From Chryseobacterium sp. c4a (GTDB taxonomy: Bacteria; Bacteroidota; Bacteroidia; Flavobacteriales; Weeksellaceae), in contig NZ_WXVU01000023.1 of NCBI RefSeq assembly GCF_009900745.1, positions 1 through 64,000 on the forward strand: DNA of 64,000 bases. Reading direction: 5' to 3'. How positions within the stretch are numbered: the stretch's first letter is position 1; each line of letters begins with the position of its first letter. This document shows, one piece after another, positions 8,291 through 16,411 of this stretch. The position numbers were made by a program, and so were the translations under genes. The notes beneath the pieces were generated by a model that worked only from the letters and a program-made list of their open reading frames with translations, made no database searches and was not told where the DNA came from.

Positions 8291-8938
8291 TTATTTCTTT
8301 ACAAACTTTCCTTCGTTATCTATTGCGTACAGAAATTTTTCTTTATTTGTAATGGGAGTTTCTTTTTCTCCGATGATATCTCCGTTTTCGTTAAACTCCA
8401 ACCTGTTTATAGAATATTTTACTAATTCTATCATTTCATCTTTGTTTATTGAAAAAGTTCTATAATATTGGTTTTCAAATGTAAATCTGCAATCGAGCAA
8501 CAATTGATCCGTTAATTTGTTCTGCTTATAGCTGTTCAATTGTACGTTCAAAATTTTAGAATCATTCTCTCCGTAAGTATTATAAATTATTAATTTACAT
8601 GATATATCATTTGGGAAACTGAACGTTTCTATTACAGAATATTTGTCAGTTGGTTTGGGATTTATTTCGAAATCATTTTCTTTTATCGGAAATCTAATCT
8701 CTTCTGAATTAAAATTAATCCGTTTTTGGTCAGGTATAGTGACAATATAATTAGTAGAATCCAAATCAGTTTTATAATATTTTTTTATATCTTCTGAGGT
8801 ATATGGTAGTTTATTTTTCACAGTCTTTAAATTTTCAGATTTACTGTTTTGTACTGGATTATCAGTCGTATTTATTTTTTGAGTATTTTCCTTACATGAA
8901 AAGAAGGTGAGAAATACACCAATAATTATATTTTTCAT
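8291..8938 (-). CDS. Lipoprotein of unknown function, putative immunity gene
   Basis: The start at 8938 gives MKNIIIGVFLTFFSCKENTQ, a compact lipoprotein signal with lipobox FFSC, and it is preceded by AATAATAAAAG, a typical flavobacterial ribosome site. Upstream in-frame ATGs at 8974 and 8968 would overlap the previous gene and bury the signal peptide, so they are not preferred. The 215-residue product has a charged linker after Cys and then a beta-rich domain (YIVTIPDQKRINFNSEEIRF, DISCKLIIYNTYGENDSKIL). The family is unknown. It follows the gene at 8955-9665 by 16 bases. Confidence 0.65.
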   Translation of the reverse strand: MKNIIIGVFLTFFSCKENTQKINTTDNPVQNSKSENLKTVKNKLPYTSEDIKKYYKTDLDSTNYIVTIPDQKRINFNSEEIRFPIKENDFEINPKPTDKYSVIETFSFPNDISCKLIIYNTYGENDSKILNVQLNSYKQNKLTDQLLLDCRFTFENQYYRTFSINKDEMIELVKYSINRLEFNENGDIIGEKETPITNKEKFLYAIDNEGKFVKK

Positions 8939-8954
8939 TCTTCTTTTATTATTT

Positions 8955-9665
8955 TCACTCAATTTCATTCCCATATAATAAAAGTTTATTTATAAAATCT
9001 GAATTCCAATTATCTATATATACATTTTGAAGTTCTGCTGCCCAACCTGATGTATCTTTTTTTTCTCTATCTAAATAGCAGGAAGCATAATATTTTCCTG
9101 TAATAAAATTAAACGATTTTTTATAATTACGCTTTCCGTCTTTAATGTAACTTAAATCATATCCGATAATTTGTATTTTTTTATTTTTAGAATTAAATCT
9201 AAACTTAATATTTTCAGTTAGGCTTTTTTTCTCACCCGAAATGTTGGGTTTTGTTGTTCGATCGGCATAGTCTATTCGAATTTCAATGACTTTATCTTTA
9301 ATTATGGGATCACTTAAATAGTAATCTGCTTCGACATTATTATATAAGATACTATTGTTTAGGATAGGTATTTCAAGAGTCTTGTTCAAAGAAGATAAAT
9401 AGATATAGAGAATAAAATTTAAAAGTTCATTGCTGTTTTTTTCTTGAATTTTTGCCGTATCTTTTATATTATCATCATCAAAATATAATGATTTTGGTTG
9501 TTCATATAATGTGTCTATGGTAGATTTTGCAAAATACTTGTCAGTGTTTCTTAAAAGATTATCAAAATTGAACTCTTTCTTATTTATTGTTGCTTGTGTA
9601 TTGTCTTTACAGCTCAATAAAAATAAGGTAGTTAGAAAAATGATTATATTTTGCGATTTAAACAT
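8955..9665 (-). CDS. Lipoprotein, paralogue at its N-terminus of the 11609-12607 product
   Basis: 236 residues beginning MFKSQNIIIFLTTLFLLSCK, lipobox LLSC. The first 35 or so residues closely match the start of the 332-residue lipoprotein at 11609-12607 (MFKSQNIIFFLIVLFLFSC), after which the two diverge. The mature domain has beta-rich segments (KVIEIRIDYADRTT, KIQIIGYDLSYIKDG). The start codon follows the SH3b gene on its right by 2 bases, and the DNA across that junction is duplicated at 12.6 kb. The constant export signal in front of different domains suggests a cassette of related immunity-type lipoproteins. Confidence 0.65.
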   Translation of the reverse strand: MFKSQNIIIFLTTLFLLSCKDNTQATINKKEFNFDNLLRNTDKYFAKSTIDTLYEQPKSLYFDDDNIKDTAKIQEKNSNELLNFILYIYLSSLNKTLEIPILNNSILYNNVEADYYLSDPIIKDKVIEIRIDYADRTTKPNISGEKKSLTENIKFRFNSKNKKIQIIGYDLSYIKDGKRNYKKSFNFITGKYYASCYLDREKKDTSGWAAELQNVYIDNWNSDFINKLLLYGNEIE

Positions 9666-9667
9666 AT

Positions 9668-10777
9668 TTATTTTATTCTGCTTTTATGGATATAGCCTTG
9701 TTTTCCATCTTTTGTTTCAATAAGCCACCAATCTCCATTTTGATCTAACACATTTACTTTTTCTCCTGATTTTATTTTTTGTAAGACTTCGGAAGCCGTA
9801 TTTTTATCTTTTCTTAGATTGGTATACCCGTCAGGATCACTAATGAATCTGTCTTCATCAGATCCATTGAATATTTCCAAATTTTCACAAAAAGCTTTTA
9901 ATCGTTCATTATCATAAAAATTGTTGTGTTCCAGCTTTTTAATAAAAGTCTTGTTTTTATTGATAAAGCTTTGAACATCACCTATATCACCTACATTTAA
10001 TGATTTTTCACAAAGAAAAGCGATACTTTTCTCCCATTCTGCATAATCAAAAGGACTTTTATACATCATATTCAGAACTTCTCCTAATGAATCATAACCG
10101 TTCCCCTCCTTAGCTTCGGAAAGGAGTTCTTTTGTTTTGCCTTTATAGATGATTTGTTCAATATCGTTGATTATGCCTTCTCTAAGAACAAATTGCTGAT
10201 CTTTATTTCTTCTTCCGAAAATTAATTCGTGAAAAGATGTTGCATTCGAAAAATCAAAACCTTTAAATGCGAAACCAACAAGATCTTTATCTTCATTATA
10301 TCCATAATATAACACCAGATCTTTTACAAGATAGGGATCTCTCATTTTCAAGATTTTCAAAGCTGTATTATCCTTATAAAAGAGGTACTTGTTATAATTA
10401 TATAAAATATCTGGTGTTATAGCATATTTCGTATCAGAATCGCTGTCTTGTATTAATATGTATTTTTTGTTTTTTATAGCTATTTCCGGAAAGTCGGATA
10501 TTCTTAAAGCAAGGATATTATTAGTATATTGATCAATGTTTATTCCATAAACTTCTGATATTCTTTTTGAAAACAATTCAGAATCTGGAAATTTAAATTT
10601 GAAATTTTCCAATGATTTGGCTCCATAATTAATAATATCTGGTGATAGATTGTCATAATCGAATTTAGTATTGTCACCTTCTTCAATCAAATTATAGGGA
10701 GCTTTATTTTGCTTTGCCTTATCGGTACAGTGTATCAGTGAAATCAATACAATAAAAAATAAACAAATTTTTTTCAT
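9668..10777 (-). CDS. SH3b-domain lipoprotein, putative immunity protein (copy B)
   Basis: 369 residues. The N-terminus MKKICLFFIVLISLIHC carries a lipobox LIHC. Residues about 40-305 form the variable region, with the pattern DLVLYYGYNEDKDLVGFAFK and ELIFGRRNKDQQFVLREGII, which parallels patterns in the products of 6537-7637 and 10789-11607. The last 57 residues are an SH3b domain differing from copy C (12610) at about two positions. It overlaps neither neighbour but lies 2 bases from the next gene and 11 from the previous one. It is likely periplasmic, membrane-anchored and able to touch peptidoglycan; the immunity role is inferred. Confidence 0.75.
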   Translation of the reverse strand: MKKICLFFIVLISLIHCTDKAKQNKAPYNLIEEGDNTKFDYDNLSPDIINYGAKSLENFKFKFPDSELFSKRISEVYGINIDQYTNNILALRISDFPEIAIKNKKYILIQDSDSDTKYAITPDILYNYNKYLFYKDNTALKILKMRDPYLVKDLVLYYGYNEDKDLVGFAFKGFDFSNATSFHELIFGRRNKDQQFVLREGIINDIEQIIYKGKTKELLSEAKEGNGYDSLGEVLNMMYKSPFDYAEWEKSIAFLCEKSLNVGDIGDVQSFINKNKTFIKKLEHNNFYDNERLKAFCENLEIFNGSDEDRFISDPDGYTNLRKDKNTASEVLQKIKSGEKVNVLDQNGDWWLIETKDGKQGYIHKSRIK

Positions 10778-10788
10778 ATCAGGATACT

Positions 10789-11607
10789 TTATTCTGTTCT
10801 GTTCATATCAGAATGATCAAGAGTTGCAAAATACTGAATAGAATATTTCTTTAATAAATGCTGATCAAAATATTTTTCGTTATCGAATTTTTCAGGAAGA
10901 TTATCATGCAGACAATATAGGTATTGAATTAATGGTGTACATTTTTCAATATCCATTTTCTGTTCATATTTTTCAAGTAATTTTTCTGTTAAGGTAGCTG
11001 TCAATTGAAATTTGTATTGATCTTTGGAATAAATATGATCCCAGAAATTAAAGAGGACTTCAATAATATCTAAGAAGTATTGTTCTGATTCTTTATAATT
11101 TTGAATGATATAAGAAATAACATTGCTTTTGATAGGAGTATCTTTTGTGTTATTATACAAAAATAAATGCTGGATATAATCAGGTTCCAGATTATTATAA
11201 TCTATTTCACGTAATGCCAACATATTGAGCATTCTATTCTTTTCATAATCAAAATAATAGAATATTTCCTCGATACTCATTTTATCATTTAATATGCTTG
11301 TAACAGCAGATAAATTATCATTAAAAATAATTTTATTGTAATTAATAAACTGAGCAGTATATTCATTTTTCAAACCTTCATCTATGACATAATCTTTAAT
11401 ATAATAGGGTTCAAACGGATAGGTGTTTATAAATCTATTTTTAATGTCAATGGTATAGCCTTTTTGATTAAAAAGAATAATTGTATCGCTGTCAAAACTG
11501 TCAATCTCAAAATAAATGTTCAGTTTTTCTGAAAACTCAGTCTCAGATATATTTCTAAACCCATTTTTTATCAGGATTGATTTCAAAGATTGTGATATTG
11601 TTTCCAT
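10789..11607 (-). CDS. Signal-less paralogue of the immunity-like family
   Basis: 272 residues starting METISQSLKSILIKNGFRNI, with no signal peptide, no lipobox and no SH3b domain, so it is predicted to be cytosolic. The core pattern EIFYYFDYEKNRMLNMLALR and HLFLYNNTKDTPIKSNVISY lines up with the variable regions of the SH3b proteins at 6537-7637 and 9668-10777. It therefore looks like the same domain stripped of its export signal and its cell-wall tail. It is packed between other operon members (11 bases on one side, 1 base on the other). Function is unknown. It could neutralise a cytosolic toxin, act on the effector before export, or be a repeat-domain scaffold. Confidence 0.6.
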   Translation of the reverse strand: METISQSLKSILIKNGFRNISETEFSEKLNIYFEIDSFDSDTIILFNQKGYTIDIKNRFINTYPFEPYYIKDYVIDEGLKNEYTAQFINYNKIIFNDNLSAVTSILNDKMSIEEIFYYFDYEKNRMLNMLALREIDYNNLEPDYIQHLFLYNNTKDTPIKSNVISYIIQNYKESEQYFLDIIEVLFNFWDHIYSKDQYKFQLTATLTEKLLEKYEQKMDIEKCTPLIQYLYCLHDNLPEKFDNEKYFDQHLLKKYSIQYFATLDHSDMNRTE

Positions 11608-11608
11608 A

Positions 11609-12607
11609 TCATTTGGTTATGTTAATGTCAAATCTGTAGAACAGGTAAGGAGAATTACCCTTTTTCCTTATAGCATTATCTAAATTTTCTGACTCTTGAA
11701 TATCAGGAGAAACTGCATAATATTTACCTTCTTTTTTGGTAAGTTCAAGGACTAATTTTTGTCCATTTCCAGATACATTTTTTGAAGGTGAGGTATCATT
11801 TTCATTTTTTTCATATAACTTTAATGTATTTCCAGAAATATTATAATCACAATCATAATTTATCGCATAACCTCCTGGTGATTCTGTTGGAAATTCACTT
11901 TCCATTCTGGTATCATTACTGAAAGTAATTTCTTTAGGAGTGATTTTTAGCTCGTACCAGCCAATCCTGTTTTTAATCTCCTGATAAGAAGAAAGCTTTT
12001 GATTATCAGAATTGATATAGATTCCTGTCCATTTTTCGAGTGATAATACTTCTTTGTTTTCGTCCTTTGTATCTGATTTTGAAACAATATTTTTTCTCCA
12101 GGTCTGTTCATTCAGATTTTGATTAAGTATATTTATTGAATCAATTAAAACCCACTTGTTTTGTTTATCGTCAAATGTATACGCTTCTTCTTTATATTTC
12201 GATTTTTCATAATAGGAAGGATCTGCTTTGGCGTAATTAAGGTATTGCTTATCTATTAAAAAAAGATATATTTTGAACTCTTTTTTGTATTCAGCAATTG
12301 ATAAACTATTCACTCTGGTAGTTTGGGAGCTTATTTGTTCATCCGAAATAGGTTGTTTCTTCTTTTGCACAAGATAAATAATAACATTTCCAAAATTATT
12401 ATTCCCTTTTGGATCATAAATGCAACCGTAATCAGCAGTTAGGAAATAATCTTCATCATAAGAGTAATCACTACACTTTAAAAGTTTATCAAAATTGAGT
12501 TCTTTCTGACTTGTTGTTTTTTGAGAATTATTTGTTTGTGCATTGTCCTTACAACTAAATAGAAATAAGACAATTAGAAAAAAGATTATATTTTGCGATT
12601 TAAACAT
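11609..12607 (-). CDS. Lipoprotein of unknown function, putative immunity gene
   Basis: 332 residues with lipobox FLFSC after MFKSQNIIFFLIVLFLFS. After a glutamine/asparagine/serine-rich linker comes a first region with IIYLVQKKKQP and a long polar segment, then a second beta-rich region starting near LEKWTGIYINSDNQ and ending SPYLFYRFDINITK. The second part has the look of a lipocalin or META-like barrel, but I cannot assign it. Its export signal matches that of the 8955-9665 product. It starts 2 bases after the SH3b gene on its right, and that junction is duplicated at 9.66 kb. Confidence 0.65.
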   Translation of the reverse strand: MFKSQNIIFFLIVLFLFSCKDNAQTNNSQKTTSQKELNFDKLLKCSDYSYDEDYFLTADYGCIYDPKGNNNFGNVIIYLVQKKKQPISDEQISSQTTRVNSLSIAEYKKEFKIYLFLIDKQYLNYAKADPSYYEKSKYKEEAYTFDDKQNKWVLIDSINILNQNLNEQTWRKNIVSKSDTKDENKEVLSLEKWTGIYINSDNQKLSSYQEIKNRIGWYELKITPKEITFSNDTRMESEFPTESPGGYAINYDCDYNISGNTLKLYEKNENDTSPSKNVSGNGQKLVLELTKKEGKYYAVSPDIQESENLDNAIRKKGNSPYLFYRFDINITK

Positions 12608-12609
12608 AT

Positions 12610-13665
12610 TTATTTTATTCTGCTTTTGTGAACGTATCCCTGCTTTCCATCTTTTGTTTCAATAAGCCACCAATCTCCATTTTGATCTAACACATTTACT
12701 TTTTCTCCTGATTTTATTTTTTGTAAAACTTCGGAAGCTGTATTTTTATCTTTTCTAAGATTGGTGTAGCCATCGGGATCTTGGATTATTCCAATTTGTT
12801 CTTCATTATTTATATCTATAATATATCTTTTTATAGTGGGCAAAACATTTAAATTGTAATAGATCAATTCAGCACTATTCAGATTTTTTGTGATCTCATC
12901 TCCAAAAAACATTTCATAAATATTTGTAAACTTAATAGTTTTGTTTTCCCAGTCAGAATATAGGGAAGGTGAAAAAATAATAGTTGCTTTTGGAAATTGT
13001 TTTAGTTTCCAACTTAATTTTTTATCACTAATTTCTTCTTCAAATTCTCTATTTAATAACAATTTCTTTTCATTACCTTCAATATACCCCATGTTTTCAT
13101 CAAAGAATTTTTTTTGAACTAGATATTCATTACTTTCTAACAATATGTAATTTATAGTTTCTTTATCATTATATTTTGTACTCTGTTTAATGAAAAAGGT
13201 TGGATTTTCGAGAAATAATTCTATTAAATAATCATGTAATAATTCTATTCCATCAAATGATAACTCAACACTTTTTGAAGATTCTGTAAGCAAGAAAAAG
13301 GCATTACTATCTTTTAGCTGTTGAATCCTTATCATAAGTAATTGTGCAAATAATGTAGTTTTAAAATCATCCTCACTTTCACGATTTTTTAAGTATTTGA
13401 AAAAATCTTCGCGATAGCCTTTGTTTAGTAAATCCGCAATATAAATATCTTCTAAATAAACACCTTGGTATTTATATTTTCTTAAATTAATATCTTCTTT
13501 TTCAAAGATTGCTCCATCTAGATTAATACCGTCTATTAATTTCTTATTTTGATTTATTTTGTTTGAATTATTTATCATTTTTTGCTTATTATTTTCCTTG
13601 TTTTGACAATTATAAATGGTTAATAAAAATCCGAAAAAAAATATTACTAATAACTTATTTGACAT
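12610..13665 (-). CDS. SH3b-domain lipoprotein, putative immunity protein (copy C)
   Basis: 351 residues starting MSNKLLVIFFFGFLLTIYNC, lipobox IYNC. The variable region (about 40-290) is helical and differs from the other two SH3b proteins, with no shared pattern that I can see. Residues about 295-351 are the SH3b domain, differing from copy A at one position and from copy B at about two. It is the gene directly downstream of the effector (4 bases between stop and start), the place where a cognate immunity gene is normally found. A lipoprotein with a wall-binding tail would suit protection against a peptidoglycan enzyme. This is inference from position and export signal. Confidence 0.75.
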   Translation of the reverse strand: MSNKLLVIFFFGFLLTIYNCQNKENNKQKMINNSNKINQNKKLIDGINLDGAIFEKEDINLRKYKYQGVYLEDIYIADLLNKGYREDFFKYLKNRESEDDFKTTLFAQLLMIRIQQLKDSNAFFLLTESSKSVELSFDGIELLHDYLIELFLENPTFFIKQSTKYNDKETINYILLESNEYLVQKKFFDENMGYIEGNEKKLLLNREFEEEISDKKLSWKLKQFPKATIIFSPSLYSDWENKTIKFTNIYEMFFGDEITKNLNSAELIYYNLNVLPTIKRYIIDINNEEQIGIIQDPDGYTNLRKDKNTASEVLQKIKSGEKVNVLDQNGDWWLIETKDGKQGYVHKSRIK

Positions 13666-13669
13666 TATA

Positions 13670-15772
13670 TTATTTTTTTAGAGTTAGTTTACCTGGTTTT
13701 ATATTTGGATTATTTTTATGATACTCTACCCACCAATCATAAAATTTTTTGGCATCTGCATCCCATATCCTAATACAACCGTGGGTTCTTAGTAAATTTG
13801 GATTAACTCTTGGGTTAAACTTTTTAGTTTCTTGTCTTCCACCATGTATTCTAATTAAAGAGCGTCCACTTTTATCTGCTTCATCACCTGATCCCTTAAT
13901 TGGCTCAAATGATAAACGAGGATTAGGACCATATGATGTGCGGTTACCCCCAGAAGATGAACCCATTATGAATGGTTCCGTAGATATTTGGTATGTACCA
14001 TATGGAGCATCTGAATCTTTTATGGTTCTATCTTCGCCGGCAATACCTTCTAATAAACAATCAGAAATAGTCAAGATAACTTCGTTATTATGATCATAAA
14101 TATCTATTCTACCCCTTCTACAGTTAGTCCTAATAGGGGTTTTTTCAATATGTGTACACTTACTACCTGTATATTTTTCTGTTATTATAACATTCCATGT
14201 ACCCTTATCTTTAGTGGGCTTAGTAGCTTGTGCTTCTTTGTTACATGCAAAATTTATTGATTTATTATTTTTTCCTTTTTCATACCAAATTTGTATATTT
14301 TCTGCAATTTCCCAAATATAAGTTTTTCCATTTTCTTCTTTTCCTTCCTTATGGAAAGAAGGGTTAGCTGAATAAGCAACATTTCTCCAATAATTTAAAT
14401 CTTTTATAGGCTCACCGTTTTTATAAGAAATTGGTAAACTATTATCAAAAACAATATGGTTGGGTTGGTTACCTTTTCCACAATCAACAGGAAATAATAT
14501 AGCTAAATAGAAGTCTGTTAATGTGTTTAGTTTACCTTTCTTTTTTGCTAAATATTTTTCAACGTAATCTAATTGATCCAGCTGATTCATTTTAAATAGT
14601 TCAGTTCTTGTAATTCCAATACTTTTAGCAGCATCTTTCCCAATTTGTATTAAACCCACATAGCCTTCTTTTTTTTCGTTTTTATGTTTTTTGAAAGTTC
14701 CACATTTTGGATCAAATGTACCGCCAGTTTCATGAGCCATTGCTGCCATAAAATTATTAGGATCAATCCCCTGTCTTTTGGAAATCTCCATAACCTTTTT
14801 TCTAAATTCACAACTCACTTTACCTCCCCAAATTAAATCTTTGTATTGCTCTTGGCAGATGCAATTTTTCTTTCCCTCCTTCCTCTGTGTAGACCCCACC
14901 TGTGCAGGACTTATCGCACTTTCAACAGTGTGAAAGAAGTTTCCAATGCCTTCAGCTATAATCTCCCTGCTTTTTGCTATAATTCCTGTGCCTTGGTTAT
15001 TGGGAGCTTGAGTTGGCTGTGGTGCTGGTGGTTGTTGCGGCTTCTGTTGTGTTGGTGTTGTGTTGGTTTTTGGAGTTTGTTGCTGTCCATCTGTTGCAAT
15101 GACAGGTGTTTTATTAGTTTCTACTTTTCCTTCATACGTTGCGGTTACAAAAAATTTCTTGGTGGCATTATTACCTCCAAAAAAAATCATAAAAGTAGCA
15201 GGAGAAGCATACTCTGAGAGATTAAACTGAACTTCCGCAATTCCATGTTTATTTACTCTTGCTTTTTTGGGTTTCTTGTATTTTTCAAATTCGGAGGCTC
15301 CTTCTTCCCATAAATAAAATGTGATTTCTTTGCCCAATAAATTGGAAGTTCTTGCCTGGGCGGTGAGATGCTCATTAAATTTAGCTTTGTTTACATCTTT
15401 ATTGCTCTTGTTTAGAAGAATAACCCTTCCTATAACAGGTTCTTTGGCTGTTTTGGGAACAACCGTCAGTTCAGCAATCAGTTTATTTCGGTTTACCTGA
15501 AGAATATCCTTTTCCTCCGAATGAACCATAATTTTGAAAGGTATTCCTACAACGCCCTGTCCAAACTGGTACGTGTTTTTTTCGCCGTATTTTATATTGT
15601 TTTCTACTTTTTTCCATTGATTGTTTACCAATTTATAAAGTGTCCAGACATATTTTTCTTCTTTGTGGGGCGAGAAAACGGACGAGGTAAATTTCAAAAT
15701 GATGGTACTAAGCTCATAGAGGGTTTTCTGTTCTGCTTTTGGTTTTGTATCGCCTTGTATTGTTCTCATCAT
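13670..15772 (-). CDS. Putative secreted effector: lysozyme-like plus L,D-transpeptidase-like domains
   Basis: 700 residues with no signal peptide. Residues 1-220 are beta-rich repeats of the kind that precede toxin domains in Bacteroidota. A Pro/Gln/Thr linker covers about 228-262. Residues 305-470 match the lysozyme-like fold of phage and effector muramidases: EFRKKVMEI, MAAMAHETGGTFDP with candidate catalytic Glu348, then GYVGLIQIGKDAAKSIGIT and QLDYVEKYL. Residues 525-700 look like a YkuD-type L,D-transpeptidase: YGTYQIS, RIHGG (His643) and THGCIRI with nucleophile Cys666. The PAAR-like gene lies 9 bases upstream, which points to a contractile-injection (T6SS-like) cargo. The predicted target is peptidoglycan glycan strands and peptide stems in a competitor's periplasm. 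No chaperone gene is recognised unless the LysM protein serves. Confidence 0.8.
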   Translation of the reverse strand: MMRTIQGDTKPKAEQKTLYELSTIILKFTSSVFSPHKEEKYVWTLYKLVNNQWKKVENNIKYGEKNTYQFGQGVVGIPFKIMVHSEEKDILQVNRNKLIAELTVVPKTAKEPVIGRVILLNKSNKDVNKAKFNEHLTAQARTSNLLGKEITFYLWEEGASEFEKYKKPKKARVNKHGIAEVQFNLSEYASPATFMIFFGGNNATKKFFVTATYEGKVETNKTPVIATDGQQQTPKTNTTPTQQKPQQPPAPQPTQAPNNQGTGIIAKSREIIAEGIGNFFHTVESAISPAQVGSTQRKEGKKNCICQEQYKDLIWGGKVSCEFRKKVMEISKRQGIDPNNFMAAMAHETGGTFDPKCGTFKKHKNEKKEGYVGLIQIGKDAAKSIGITRTELFKMNQLDQLDYVEKYLAKKKGKLNTLTDFYLAILFPVDCGKGNQPNHIVFDNSLPISYKNGEPIKDLNYWRNVAYSANPSFHKEGKEENGKTYIWEIAENIQIWYEKGKNNKSINFACNKEAQATKPTKDKGTWNVIITEKYTGSKCTHIEKTPIRTNCRRGRIDIYDHNNEVILTISDCLLEGIAGEDRTIKDSDAPYGTYQISTEPFIMGSSSGGNRTSYGPNPRLSFEPIKGSGDEADKSGRSLIRIHGGRQETKKFNPRVNPNLLRTHGCIRIWDADAKKFYDWWVEYHKNNPNIKPGKLTLKK

Positions 15773-15781
15773 GTTCTGTTT

Positions 15782-16411
15782 TTAGATTACTTCATAAGAA
15801 TCAGTTCCAAGTATATCTTCTTGAAATTTTTCAAAGTTTACAATGGGATTATAAACATGTTGTTCATTAGGGTCAGTGTTTTTTACATTACTTTTTCCTA
15901 TTTCATTCCTTTGTCCGTGTTTTAGGATGGTGATTTTTCCACCTGTTGTACACATAAGCTCAGAGATTTCTGTGAGACAGCTTTTACCCATTACTTTTAC
16001 TTTTTCATAGGTTTTTGTCCATTTTCCCGCAGGAGCATAAGTACAGGGCAAATAACCGCCGGAAGTTGGTTTGAGTTTACAGTTTCCGAAAGGCATTGCA
16101 GAAGGATCAAAAGTCAAATCATCTTCTGTTACGGCAAGATAATCCGCTTGTCCTTCCTTATCGTTCCAATAATGTTTTTGGTGACTGGTAACTTTAAATT
16201 TAGGAAACTTAAAACCCTGATTGCATTGGCACATCCCTTTTTGAACAACGAAATATTTTCCGTCGTGTTCACCAGAACTATTGCTACTTGCATAATCCTG
16301 TTTTTCTTCAGAGCCTTCTTTTGTAGAGGTATTGTTTTCATGGGTTTTGCTATCAAAAACGTTCATGAAATCTGCTTTATCCTCTTGTTCAGAATAATTA
16401 TTTTCATTCAT
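15782..16411 (-). CDS. DUF4280 PAAR-like protein
   Basis: 209 residues. After an acidic, polar N-terminal 50 residues (NENNYSEQEDKADFMN) comes the DUF4280 domain from about 53 to 165: YFVVQKGMCQCNQGF, then DDLTFDPSAMPFGNC, GGYLPCTYAPAGKW, and GKSCLTEISELMCTTGGKI. The conserved cysteines and glycine turns resemble the PAAR spike-tip fold, which sharpens the tip of contractile injection systems and carries effectors. Its start overlaps the end of the LysM gene by 8 bases, so the two are translationally coupled. It is the likely delivery module for the effector downstream. No sheath, tube or baseplate genes are in the window. Confidence 0.85.
   Translation of the reverse strand: MNENNYSEQEDKADFMNVFDSKTHENNTSTKEGSEEKQDYASSNSSGEHDGKYFVVQKGMCQCNQGFKFPKFKVTSHQKHYWNDKEGQADYLAVTEDDLTFDPSAMPFGNCKLKPTSGGYLPCTYAPAGKWTKTYEKVKVMGKSCLTEISELMCTTGGKITILKHGQRNEIGKSNVKNTDPNEQHVYNPIVNFEKFQEDILGTDSYEVI

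Noticed and set aside
13749..14093. Plus-strand ORF of 114 codons over the effector gene
   Set aside because: Antisense shadow of the L,D-transpeptidase-like domain, with no family likeness.
15521..15925. Plus-strand ORF of 134 codons
   Set aside because: It lies antisense across the effector start and the PAAR-like end, both of which have clear domain signatures.
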